From an uncultured Alphaproteobacteria bacterium (GTDB taxonomy: Bacteria; Pseudomonadota; Alphaproteobacteria; Rhodobacterales; Rhodobacteraceae): a stretch of DNA of 64,000 nt. The stretch lies in contig CACGLH010000004.1 in the NCBI GenBank assembly GCA_902573735.1, positions 1 to 64,000 of the forward strand. The letters are read 5' to 3'. The translations under genes were made by a program, and so were the position numbers. A model generated the notes under the pieces. That model did no database searches. It was not told where the DNA came from and saw only the letters and a list, made by a program, of their open reading frames with translations. Shown piece after piece: positions 27,989 through 36,117 of the stretch (its first letter is position 1; the number at the start of each line of letters is the position of its first letter).

Positions 27989-28246
27989 ATGATAAGAATG
28001 CTAGTTGCCAGTGCCTTGCTGTTGTCATTAAGTGCCTGTGGCGGTTCAAAACTTATTTCATATCAGCCTCAAGTATAGAAAGGTGATGAGATCGAAGTGA
28101 GCGTTACTCGTCCTGGTATGGCTTCGAGTACTGATACAGAGCGCGTAGCACAGCAACATTGTTCACAGTATGACAAGAACGCTAAGCTGACAAAGTTAGC
28201 TACTCCCCTTCAGCTTCCAAACCGAGATACGTTTGCGTGTGAATAA
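27989..28246 (+). pseudogene. Lipoprotein gene interrupted by an in-frame TAG
   Basis: ATG at 27989 opens MIRMLVASALLLSLSACGG, a lipoprotein signal with lipobox LSAC, then stops at TAG 28076-28078 after 29 residues. The same frame continues for 55 codons, KGDEIEVSVTRPGMASS to PNRDTFACE, and ends at TAA 28244-28246. The full reading would be an 85-codon small lipoprotein. The second half uses GC-richer codons than the surroundings, a sign of acquired DNA. A GGAG lies 6-9 bases before the ATG. A sequencing error or a truncated functional 29-mer cannot be excluded. Confidence 0.6.
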
Positions 28247-28254
28247 CAAAAAAG

Positions 28255-28300
28255 CCCCAACCGCCACAACGCGAGAGGCGAAGAGTCAAGACGGTTGGGG
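28255..28300 (+). terminator. Long hairpin downstream of the broken lipoprotein
   Basis: ccccaaccg (28255-28263) pairs perfectly with cggttgggg (28292-28300), enclosing a 28-base GC-rich loop that can form a small inner hairpin. An A run precedes it and TT follows. It may be a terminator for either side or part of a small RNA; no T tract of usual length is present. Confidence 0.4.
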
Positions 28301-28367
28301 TTCAGCTAGGGTAGCATAATTGATAGGACTTAACACCGCTCGGCTACACAATCAGCCTTAGACCCTG

Positions 28368-28387
28368 AATCAGTGGGTCGGGAGTTC
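28368..28387 (+). repeat. 20-bp direct repeat of tRNA-Thr sequence (copy 2)
   Basis: An exact copy of 27392-27411 standing outside any tRNA, 957 bases after the end of the first copy and 20 bases before the RTX gene stop. The flanks do not fold as a tRNA. It is a candidate attachment-site remnant bounding the scar. Confidence 0.85.
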
Positions 28388-28406
28388 CTGAGATCAGTAC
28401 CGGTGA

Positions 28407-31238
28407 TTAAGCAATTAGATTATCGTTAATTAGCATATCAGTGTTTGGCAAATGATGGATAATCATTCCACTTGAGCCATCATTGTCAGTGATAGTGTAG
28501 ATATGCTTTCTACTACTTCCCAAGATACAATTAATAGGATTCATTAATGTTATTATGATGGTTTCATTTTCTTCCTTAAGAGAGTCATTGACAATATTAC
28601 TAATTGTTAAGGTGGTTTTGGATTGACCTGCTGTTATTGCAAGTTGACCATCTTTTAAGCCATGATCTCCCTCTGAAATGGATGCTGTCCCAGAAACTTT
28701 ATAATCAACCGTAATATCTCTTAGTGAAACATGTGATAGTTGAATAGTTAGACTCTTTGTCTCCACCGATTCAGCCCCAGAAGACTCTGTTTGAGTAAAA
28801 TTGATTTGTGGGTCTTTATGAATGATCAAGTCATTTAAATTGGTAAGGTTGGTATTTTCTAATGTGATAAGATTACTACCCCATTTTAATTGGTTATTAC
28901 CTTGGAGCGTTATTTGATCAGTATCTCCTGTTTGTAGACAAAATCTAATTTGATCACCTTGCTCCTTATTATAATCTTTGATGAAATCATTATTACAATC
29001 ATTGGAAAACTCAAAGATGTCAGATCCTAATCCACCGATCAGAGTGTCAATACCTTTTCCACCAAAAAGGGAGTCATTCCCATCCCCTCCATTTAACGTG
29101 TCATCCCCGTTTGATGCCCAAAGATAATCATTTCCTGCCTCACCATTAAGAACCATGGTATCATTAATGGTTAGATCTGTAGAAGTTAAGTCAACGATAT
29201 CATTCCCATCCCCTGCATTAATTGTTTCAATAGAGCTTAAGCGTGCCGTATGATCTCTATTAAAACTATCCTTAGAAAGACTAGTATCATTATGAAAATA
29301 TGAGTAGGTATCGTGAAGAAAAAAAGAATCTGATGTTGAAGTTAATTCTATGATGTCAGCACCGTTTTCACCATGAATAACATCTTCAAATTTATTTTTC
29401 CCTTCTAAATCAATTATCGAATAAATTACTTTTTTTGAATTGATATTCCATGCTTCTTTTCCTTTTCCCCAAATACCATCTGCCGAGATAATTATTTTAT
29501 CTTCACCTTCTCCACTTTTAACTAAATCTGCTCCAAAGCCAGCCTCGATGGTATCATTTCCTGATCCAGCATTTATAAAATCATCGCCACTTCCAGAATA
29601 AAGTGTGTCATCTCCTCCTGCGGCATTCAAAACATCATTTTCATTTGTCCCATAAAGAGTTTCAGATTCATTAGAACCATCGACATGACAAGTTAAAGAG
29701 GATTTACTTTCTAAGTACTGAAGGTCCATATGACCCTGTGCAGAAAAAAGATTTTTTCCTTCATTAGAAATTAATTGAATAGAATTGATTTTATAATCGC
29801 CAGTCTCCTCAAGGTAGACATTAGGAAAATTTGTTAAAAAAGAGGAAATCTGGTTAATTGAGGCATTAGGAAAATTTCCACTTACCATTAATTTTGCATC
29901 ATCTATCTGGATTTTAAGTGAATTTGAACTTGCGGATATCTCTACTCTTGTTTTATTCGCATCTTTTATTGTTAGGGATTCTAAGTCAAATCCTTTAACT
30001 TTTTTAAAAACATCATTTTGAGTATTAGCGTCAATTTTTAAATTCAATTCACTAGAATTATTAATTATGGCTTGTTCACCTTCACTTGTCTTTGCATTTT
30101 CATAGGCTTCTTCTAGTTTTGAAAGTTTTGCTTTTAATTCACTTTCAATATCTTCATATAGCTTAGTATTGGTAGTGATAGCGGCTGTATCATCTGAACA
30201 GCCTGAAGCTTTAGAACATACAATAGCGTCAGAAGAAACTGTATCATCTGAGTTTCTAAATGCTTTTTCAAGTGTATTAATAAAATCATTTAAGGCATTT
30301 TCTAATTCAGTTTGATTTTGAGAATTTACATTACTATTCCCACTTTTTTGATTGGGAGTTGCCAACGAAGCATTGTTTAAAATAGCTAAGGGCGTCGTAA
30401 CTGGAGTTGTAGTTGTAGTTGTAGTCGTAGTCGTATCAGAAGAATTAAAAATTTTAGAAGTTATTTCTTTAACTCTATTAATAAATGCTGGGATTTGAGT
30501 CCATGAAGATTCAATAGATTGCGCAGTTTTAAGGTCATCGTTTAGAGAATTAAGGATATTATTGACCCGAGTTTTATAATCTTCTTGCCCCTGTGAATTA
30601 GTAGAGTCAGTATTTGAAGATAAGATAGTTCCTGATGACTTGCTGATCACAATAGGTGCAGAATCGACTGTATATGAATTTTTAAAAAAATTTTCTATCT
30701 GATCAATAAAATCATTCATTATTTCATTGAAATTCTCTGTATTTATTAAATCTTCAGCAATTTTATTTATTTCAGAGATGCTATCAGGAAGTTTTCCGAC
30801 TAGAACATAGGTCACCCCATCTGAGGCTATTGTTAAGTTATTTTTTGAGCCGGAAATTTTTAGAACTTCTTTTCCATTATCAAAGATTTGTAATGATTTA
30901 AAAGCACCTGTATTGAGACCATTATCGATCTGATTTAGCAACTGACTAAAGGTAGAAATTTTTTCAATTGACTGATTGAGTTTGACCCCATCTGTTGAAG
31001 TTCCCCAAAGAACACCAGACGTAGAAATTTCATTAGGAATATCTTTAAATGATAAAGCTGCTTCACTGGTACCGTTTACAAAGGTTTCAATTGCTTTCTT
31101 GTAAGTGGGATTAATTGAGGCAGTTAGATTCGAAGAATTAAATTTAGGCCAAATTGAACTATTTTTGTTTGAATTGCCATTAATCAACTCCAAATTAATA
31201 TCAATAATAAGGTTATCTGTATGTCTATAGCGTTTCAT
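28407..31238 (-). CDS. Large RTX calcium-binding protein with Calx-beta domain
   Basis: A 943-residue secreted-type protein. About residues 1-500 form an unfamiliar, serine/threonine/asparagine-rich region with two tandem copies of a module: LQIFDNGKEVLKISG near 110 matches LTIKDANKTRVEISA near 420, and IVISKSSGTILSS near 200 matches IVCSKASGCSDD near 337. A run of ten threonines lies near 270. Hemolysin-type repeats (GGDDTLYSG, GSGNDTIEAG, GEGEDKI; again GGDGNDSLFGGKG) fill about 535-580 and 660-730, and a Calx-beta domain about 800-915. No N-terminal signal peptide is seen, as expected for type I secretion, but no exporter lies in the window. It is likely a surface or released adhesin. Function unknown. 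Confidence 0.8.
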   Translation of the reverse strand: MKRYRHTDNLIIDINLELINGNSNKNSSIWPKFNSSNLTASINPTYKKAIETFVNGTSEAALSFKDIPNEISTSGVLWGTSTDGVKLNQSIEKISTFSQLLNQIDNGLNTGAFKSLQIFDNGKEVLKISGSKNNLTIASDGVTYVLVGKLPDSISEINKIAEDLINTENFNEIMNDFIDQIENFFKNSYTVDSAPIVISKSSGTILSSNTDSTNSQGQEDYKTRVNNILNSLNDDLKTAQSIESSWTQIPAFINRVKEITSKIFNSSDTTTTTTTTTTPVTTPLAILNNASLATPNQKSGNSNVNSQNQTELENALNDFINTLEKAFRNSDDTVSSDAIVCSKASGCSDDTAAITTNTKLYEDIESELKAKLSKLEEAYENAKTSEGEQAIINNSSELNLKIDANTQNDVFKKVKGFDLESLTIKDANKTRVEISASSNSLKIQIDDAKLMVSGNFPNASINQISSFLTNFPNVYLEETGDYKINSIQLISNEGKNLFSAQGHMDLQYLESKSSLTCHVDGSNESETLYGTNENDVLNAAGGDDTLYSGSGDDFINAGSGNDTIEAGFGADLVKSGEGEDKIIISADGIWGKGKEAWNINSKKVIYSIIDLEGKNKFEDVIHGENGADIIELTSTSDSFFLHDTYSYFHNDTSLSKDSFNRDHTARLSSIETINAGDGNDIVDLTSTDLTINDTMVLNGEAGNDYLWASNGDDTLNGGDGNDSLFGGKGIDTLIGGLGSDIFEFSNDCNNDFIKDYNKEQGDQIRFCLQTGDTDQITLQGNNQLKWGSNLITLENTNLTNLNDLIIHKDPQINFTQTESSGAESVETKSLTIQLSHVSLRDITVDYKVSGTASISEGDHGLKDGQLAITAGQSKTTLTISNIVNDSLKEENETIIITLMNPINCILGSSRKHIYTITDNDGSSGMIIHHLPNTDMLINDNLIA
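30195..30242 (-). repeat. 48-bp segment shared with the small lipoprotein gene (copy 2)
   Basis: Reverse complement of 21549-21596 with one mismatch at 30236; 30195-30235 is identical over 41 bases. It encodes residues TVSSDAIVCSKASGCS of the RTX protein in the same reading frame as in the lipoprotein. Confidence 0.95.
30405..30434 (-). repeat. Threonine microsatellite in the RTX gene
   Basis: Ten consecutive Thr codons of alternating ACN and ACT form a hexanucleotide-like tract (ACGACT then ACAACT). Such tracts change length by slippage in units of 3 or 6, which would keep the frame and vary the linker length. Confidence 0.85.
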
Positions 31239-31384
31239 TTAGTAGATATAATCCAGTGCTATTAGGGAAATAACACTAAAGTAAGAATATAAAAAAATCA
31301 AAAATTAATAGTAATTCTCCTTAATATTCAAAGGATATTGTTTATTACACTAACATAACTTGAATCCAGTTCGTTAATAAAAGA

Positions 31385-32143
31385 ATGTACTCAACGGTGG
31401 AGAAGTTGCTATCTTTTAGGCTTGGAAATAAGACATTCTTCAAATTCTGTCTTAAATGGTTAACATCTATACTGCTATTAAAAATACTATTTTTCGCTAA
31501 CTATTGCTGGGCATTCGAAGTGTCTATTGAGACAAGGTCAGGAAGTTTATTTTATGATCAGTTAGCAGTCCAAGATACCTTAAACACTTTTTTTGAACCG
31601 CAAAAAGAAATTATCTCTTCTGGTCCGCTAAAAAAAGAGGATTTCAGTGCTAGAATAGAGGAATCTTTCGATGTTAAAGTTGTTTCACAGGTTTCAGAAG
31701 AACCATTAGGTATTTCATTTTTTGCAAGGAATCGTCTTTATGGTAATTTTTTTTCTGAACTGAGCCTGTCATACTTATCCGGAAAATCTAAGTATTATTT
31801 TCCAGAGGGCTTGAAACCTTTCATAGATCCAATATCCTTGGATATAAAGCATGAAGAACTTGACATTAGGGTGGCAACAGGGTTTCAAAGGAGGATTAAT
31901 CGATACGTCACGGGTAATATGAAATTTGGTGTGTCAAGGTCAACGGGACGTGTAAGATCTAAAGTCTTGTCAGAGCTATTAGATATACAATCGAGTGAAA
32001 TTCACTTAAGTTATTCGACTTTTTTAGATATAGGCTTATCAATTGGTTACAAATGGAAAGTATCTCCAAGTTTCGTTGTGTCACAATATTCTAATAAAAA
32101 ACTTGAGTCTCAATTAGTTACAAAATTATCTTATGAGTTTTAA
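31385..32143 (+). CDS. Predicted outer-membrane beta-barrel protein
   Basis: A 252-residue protein with no recognised family. A hydrophobic segment LTSILLLKILFFANYCWA (about residues 26-43) looks like the core of a signal peptide with a long N-terminal extension, cut after CWA. The mature part has amphipathic beta strands with aromatic ends (FFSELSLSYLSGKSKYYF, GNMKFGVSRSTGR, FLDIGLSIGYKW) and ends LVTKLSYEF, the terminal phenylalanine of barrel proteins. It is divergent from the RTX gene, 147 bases apart, and may have entered with it. A porin-like or OmpW-sized barrel is the simplest reading. Confidence 0.6.
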   Translation: MYSTVEKLLSFRLGNKTFFKFCLKWLTSILLLKILFFANYCWAFEVSIETRSGSLFYDQLAVQDTLNTFFEPQKEIISSGPLKKEDFSARIEESFDVKVVSQVSEEPLGISFFARNRLYGNFFSELSLSYLSGKSKYYFPEGLKPFIDPISLDIKHEELDIRVATGFQRRINRYVTGNMKFGVSRSTGRVRSKVLSELLDIQSSEIHLSYSTFLDIGLSIGYKWKVSPSFVVSQYSNKKLESQLVTKLSYEF

Positions 32144-32509
32144 ATTATGCCCTAATCAGATAATTTGTATAACCTACCTATTGTTTATAAAAGCTATTAC
32201 ACAGGATTTTATGCACTTCGTCATTGACGTCTATTTCTGTCATGAGAATTTCCTCCGCTTTAGTGCTTTAGGAACCATTCCAAGGCGCACAAGTTGGTAA
32301 TTAAATGCCATTAATTCTTTTTATTAAATAATTATCTCGAATGCAATTAAATTATCTTACTTTTTAAGTATTTGTTTTCAGCATAACAATCATAACACCC
32401 ACCCCTAAGACACATTTTTGAGAGTCCCCAAAAACCATAGCCTATAATTAGCAAGTACTACTGCTCACATATTTTTGTTCTGTAGGGCAAACATGCAGAT
32501 TACAAAATC
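32144..32509. other. Gene-poor accessory DNA with two tiny overlapping ORFs
   Basis: No full gene. On the minus strand two tiny ORFs overlap by ATGA: 32240-32311 (23 residues, ending VPKALKRRKFS) and 32178-32243 (21 residues, MTEIDVNDEVHKILCNSFYKQ). The second has a strong GGAGG 8 bases before its ATG. Coupled overlap and a good ribosome site suggest remnants of an operon or genuine small proteins; neither is recognised. The rest of the stretch shows nothing clear. Confidence 0.35.
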
Positions 32510-32719
32510 TTGAAATTGTGCTATTTATATTTGATTGTCTATTTCAGGAGTTTTGTTATTAAGATTTTTTGCATTATAATGATTATTATTTGTCTATTTT
32601 CAGGAAATGGTTTTATAGCTTTCCTCTTTTTATTTTGGGCGGTTGCTGATGAGAATTTTGGGAAAGAGAACTTAGCATCTCTTAAAAAAAGAAGAAGAAA
32701 AGAAGTGAAGACTATTTGA
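32510..32719 (+). CDS. Possible small membrane protein
   Basis: A TTG-started frame of 69 codons with a strongly hydrophobic core (CIIMIIICLFSGNGFIAFLFLFWAV is the span near residues 20-46) and a basic tail, KKRRRKE. An ATG at 32579 would give about 46 residues with one helix. No ribosome site is convincing for either start and no family is recognised. In AT-rich DNA hydrophobic frames are common by chance, so this is a weak call. Confidence 0.3.
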   Translation: MKLCYLYLIVYFRSFVIKIFCIIMIIICLFSGNGFIAFLFLFWAVADENFGKENLASLKKRRRKEVKTI

Positions 32720-32838
32720 CTTCATTATTTTAGGTAAAGGTTACGTAATTCTGGAGCTTAAGCTGTACGATTGCCCACACATTTTGGTTTGGGATATCTT
32801 TATTTAAATTTACTAAGATGTTTCAAAAAAAGTAGCTA

Positions 32839-32991
32839 TTAATTAAAAATTTCTTCTTGTCTTTTATCAATATCTTTTTCTTCGAACTTTTCAAAGTGCG
32901 ATAACATATCAATAGACTTTTTATTTTCTGGTCCTGGTTTACTGGATGAATCACTTACTAAAGATTTTTTTACAAAATTTGTATACCCCAC
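32839..32991 (-). CDS. Possible small acidic/basic protein
   Basis: A GTG-started 50-residue frame that is open further upstream to 33058. It has a Ser/Lys linker (VSDSSSKPGPENKK) followed by a charged helix ending MLSHFEKFEEKDIDKRQEEIFN-like composition, which looks protein-like rather than random. No family is recognised and no ribosome site is seen at the GTG. It could be the end of a degraded gene. The remaining 33000-33109 shows nothing clear. Confidence 0.3.
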   Translation of the reverse strand: MGYTNFVKKSLVSDSSSKPGPENKKSIDMLSHFEKFEEKDIDKRQEEIFN

Positions 32992-33109
32992 AATTTGTTT
33001 GATAATACAAATATTAGAAAAAGTCTTACAATCCCATAGCAGAGTGAAATCAATCTGTTAACACGATATTTAAAGGTTTAACCTGAAAAGGTATCTTAGG
33101 TAACTGTGG

Positions 33110-34288
33110 TCAAGTACTCTTACCATTTTTTCGATAATACTCTTGTGCTGCTGCAACGCCCGACCCAGCTTCAACCTCCATAATGCCTACATCTCGCATT
33201 GCCATTTCAGCTCCGGATATTGCACTCATTAGCATTAACTCATTTAAGTCGCCCAAATGCCCTATTCTGAATAGTTTTCCTGCAACGACGGACAGTCCTG
33301 CACCTAGGCTTAATCCATAACGGTGATAAGCGTGTTTGATTACCTGGTTTGCATCTTTGCCCTCAGGAACTAGAATAGCTGTTACGGTGTCAGAATACCA
33401 TTGGGGTTCCCTCGCACAAAGAGATAGTCCCCAAGCGGATACAGCTTGTCTGACCCCTTCTGCTAGAAAAGTATGCCTTGCAAAAATATTTTCCAAACCT
33501 TCATCAAAGATCCTATCTAAGGAGGCTCGCAAACCACGGAGAAGGCTCATTGGTGGTGTATAAGGAAAATAACCTGTAGCGTTTATTTTAACCATATCTC
33601 CAAAATCAAAATAGCATCTTCGCATGGAAGCGTTTTCAGATGCTTTTATAGCTTTCTGACTAGCAGCCATAATTGCTAAGCCAGCTGGTAGCATAAACCC
33701 TTTCTGAGATCCTGAAACAGCTATATCTACGCCCCATGCATCCATTTGAAAGTCTACAGACGCAATTGAACTTACACCATCCACGTAAAGCATAGCGTGG
33801 TGATTGGCATCATCCATGACATTTCTGATCTCTCCTATATCAGTTTTAACACCAGTAGCAGTTTCGTTTTGTGTTGCTAGCACTGCTTTTATAGTTCCAC
33901 TTTTGTCAGCCGATAGAATTTCTCTAAACTTTTCCATGGGCACTCCTGTTCCCCACTCACATTCTACGATCTGAACGTTTAATCCTAGTCGTTCGCACAT
34001 GTCTATCCAAAGATGGGAGAATTGTCCAAATCTCGCAGCAAGTACCTTATCTCCAGGATTAAGTGTATTAGTAACTGCGGCCTCCCAGGCTCCTGTCCCT
34101 GAAGCGGGAAAAATAAAAACCTGCCCTGAAATGGTTTTAAAAACTTTTTTAACATCATTTAGCAATGGAAGAATAAATTCAGGTAAGTCGGGTGCTCTGT
34201 GATCTTCCATAGGTACATCTATTGCTTTTCTTATTACATCAGGTAAGTTCGTTGGGCCTGGAACGAAAAGACTTTTTCTTAAAAACAT
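33110..34288 (-). CDS. Serine-glyoxylate aminotransferase
   Basis: A 392-residue class V PLP aminotransferase. It has FVPGPTNLP at the start, PASGTGAWEAA near 60, the PLP aspartate in YVDGVSSIAS near 168, and the Schiff-base lysine in SGSQKGFMLPAG near 195. These match serine-glyoxylate/alanine-glyoxylate aminotransferases, which make glycine and hydroxypyruvate from serine and glyoxylate. The hydroxypyruvate reductase-like gene upstream at 34634 is the natural next enzyme, as in the serine cycle and photorespiratory-like salvage. A 345-base gap separates them. Base composition is slightly less AT-rich than its neighbours. Confidence 0.85.
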   Translation of the reverse strand: MFLRKSLFVPGPTNLPDVIRKAIDVPMEDHRAPDLPEFILPLLNDVKKVFKTISGQVFIFPASGTGAWEAAVTNTLNPGDKVLAARFGQFSHLWIDMCERLGLNVQIVECEWGTGVPMEKFREILSADKSGTIKAVLATQNETATGVKTDIGEIRNVMDDANHHAMLYVDGVSSIASVDFQMDAWGVDIAVSGSQKGFMLPAGLAIMAASQKAIKASENASMRRCYFDFGDMVKINATGYFPYTPPMSLLRGLRASLDRIFDEGLENIFARHTFLAEGVRQAVSAWGLSLCAREPQWYSDTVTAILVPEGKDANQVIKHAYHRYGLSLGAGLSVVAGKLFRIGHLGDLNELMLMSAISGAEMAMRDVGIMEVEAGSGVAAAQEYYRKNGKST

Positions 34289-34633
34289 TATTTATCTCCT
34301 AAATTAAAGAAATTAAAAAGCTTTAGCCATATAGCTTGAAATAGTATGATAAAACAACAACAAATTTGTTTTTTTTGTTAAATTATGGGCATTTTTCTTC
34401 TCTTGATCTAATCGATTCTTGTAAATAAAATAAAACTCTAACAAGTTGTTCTCTGATTTACTAAGACGCAAAACTATGCTTATAAAACCATTATAAAAGT
34501 TCTCACTTTAAAAATCCAAGTCTTTCTTAAATCGCTTTGGTATAAAAAAAACTTTCAGTTTAAAATTCAATCTGGTTTTAAGTATAACCCTAATAAAAAA
34601 ATTGTATTCATAAAGACATTGAATTTGTCAAAT
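34289..34633. other. Non-coding gap upstream of the aminotransferase
   Basis: No gene is seen in these 345 AT-rich bases. They hold the perfect palindrome aacaaatttgtt at 34359-34370, about 70 bases before the aminotransferase start, a possible operator. No riboswitch fold is recognised. A separate promoter for the aminotransferase is likely given the gap. Confidence 0.35.
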
Positions 34634-35587
34634 TCAAACCAAATTTGGAGGTGATTTACCATTTAAAAAACTTGCTATGTTTGCTAAAGCCATCATTCCC
34701 ATCTCAGTCCTTATTTCTAAAGAGGCAGACCCTAAATGTGGTAAAAGAGTTACATTATCCATCTCCAATAATCCTGTTGGTATCTTTGGTTCAAATTCAT
34801 AGACATCTAAACCAGCACCTCCAATATCTCCTCTTTTTAATGCCTGAATAAGATCTATTTCAGCAATCACATCCCCCCTAGAAATATTCACTATTATTGA
34901 ATGAGATTTCATAGTGTTAAAAATTCTTCGATTGATAAGATGCCTAGTGGCTTTCCCTCCTGGCACTGCTATATATACAATATCTGCTTTTTTTGTTGCT
35001 TCCTCGATATTTTGAAAGTAGGTAGCAGGAAAATCAAGGTTCTTGATTGACCGACTATTATAAATAATGTCCATTCCAAAGCCAAAATGGCACCGATGAG
35101 CTATAGCCTGACCAATTCGACCCATTCCAATTATAGCAGCAGTTTTTCCGCTAACATGATATCCCAGCATCTGAGTAGGATGCCAGCCTTCCCACTTTCC
35201 TTTTCTTACAAGCCTTTCTCCCTCACCAGCTCTCCTAGCCGTCATTAACATTAGCGTCAAAGCTATATCAGCTGTAGCATCAGTAAGTACTCCTGGAGTA
35301 TTTGTCACAATTACACCCTTTTCTTTTGCAGCTTTAACAGCGATGTGATTGTAACCTGCTCCAAAATTAGCCAATTGTTTGCATCTTATTTTGATAACTT
35401 TTTGGAAGATTGATTCTGAAAACAGATCACCCAATGTTGGTAATATTATGTCAAAGTTTTCAAGAGCTTCGATCATTTCCTTAGTTGTGAGTGGAGAAGT
35501 CAAACTTCTGGCTGTAACTTCTCCCAAGGTTTGTGCTTTCTTGAGAACTTCAGGGGGCAGTGGCCGAGTGATAAAAATTTTATTCAA
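34634..35587 (-). CDS. D-2-hydroxyacid dehydrogenase (glyoxylate/hydroxypyruvate reductase)
   Basis: A 317-residue D-2-hydroxyacid dehydrogenase. It has the substrate loop NFGAGYNH near residue 75, the Rossmann motif GMGRIGQA near 155, Arg in NISRGDV near 233, Glu in VYEFEPKI and the catalytic His in LLPHLGSAS near 283. The sequence style (ITRPLPPEVL at the start) is that of GyaR/GhrB glyoxylate-hydroxypyruvate reductases. It lies upstream of and in the same direction as the serine-glyoxylate aminotransferase, so it likely reduces hydroxypyruvate to glycerate in that route. Confidence 0.82.
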   Translation of the reverse strand: MNKIFITRPLPPEVLKKAQTLGEVTARSLTSPLTTKEMIEALENFDIILPTLGDLFSESIFQKVIKIRCKQLANFGAGYNHIAVKAAKEKGVIVTNTPGVLTDATADIALTLMLMTARRAGEGERLVRKGKWEGWHPTQMLGYHVSGKTAAIIGMGRIGQAIAHRCHFGFGMDIIYNSRSIKNLDFPATYFQNIEEATKKADIVYIAVPGGKATRHLINRRIFNTMKSHSIIVNISRGDVIAEIDLIQALKRGDIGGAGLDVYEFEPKIPTGLLEMDNVTLLPHLGSASLEIRTEMGMMALANIASFLNGKSPPNLV

Positions 35588-36117
35588 TATATCCTCCTTT
35601 AGTGTTTATGTTACCCAAAATTATTAATTTTTTGAATAATGGAAAAATATCAAGGCGTCAAAGTTATTTAATTGTATCTATCATTTAGCCTAAGATTTCG
35701 ACGTTTAGAGCTTAAAGCCTTCAGATATTCTAAAAATGTTTTTACAAATTAGATTATGCCATAGTAATAACAAACTCATCATATATTCCAACTGCTAACG
35801 AACTAGCTGCTAAAATTGAAATCCAAATCTTGAATGTATACGACATACCACAACTTAAAATAATATTAGGAATTTAAATTACCTAGTCCCATAGAATATA
35901 CCTGCATAATTGTCTTGAGAACCATAGCAAAATGATAATCCTCGAGGGTACCCCAAAAATGATACCTCAATGTAAGAAAGAACTACTTTACACAAATTTT
36001 TGTTTTAAAACCAACAATCCCTAATCTTCTAACAAAAATATTGCGTGTAACTTTTTTCTTTAATGTTAGATTAATTTATTTATCTTAAAAAAAGGGAATG
36101 ATGATAAAAAAGTAATA
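35588..36117. other. Non-coding gap, with one possible 30-residue ORF
   Basis: No established gene in 530 bases between divergent genes. On the minus strand 35754-35846 encodes MSYTFKIWISILAASSLAVG followed by ten more residues, a possible single-helix membrane peptide, but only a weak GTGG precedes its ATG. The rest probably holds promoters for the reductase (leftward) and the homocysteine methyltransferase (rightward). Confidence 0.35.

Noticed and set aside
28368-28387. A second tRNA gene
   Set aside because: Only the 20-bp segment matches; acceptor, D and anticodon stems cannot form from the flanks.
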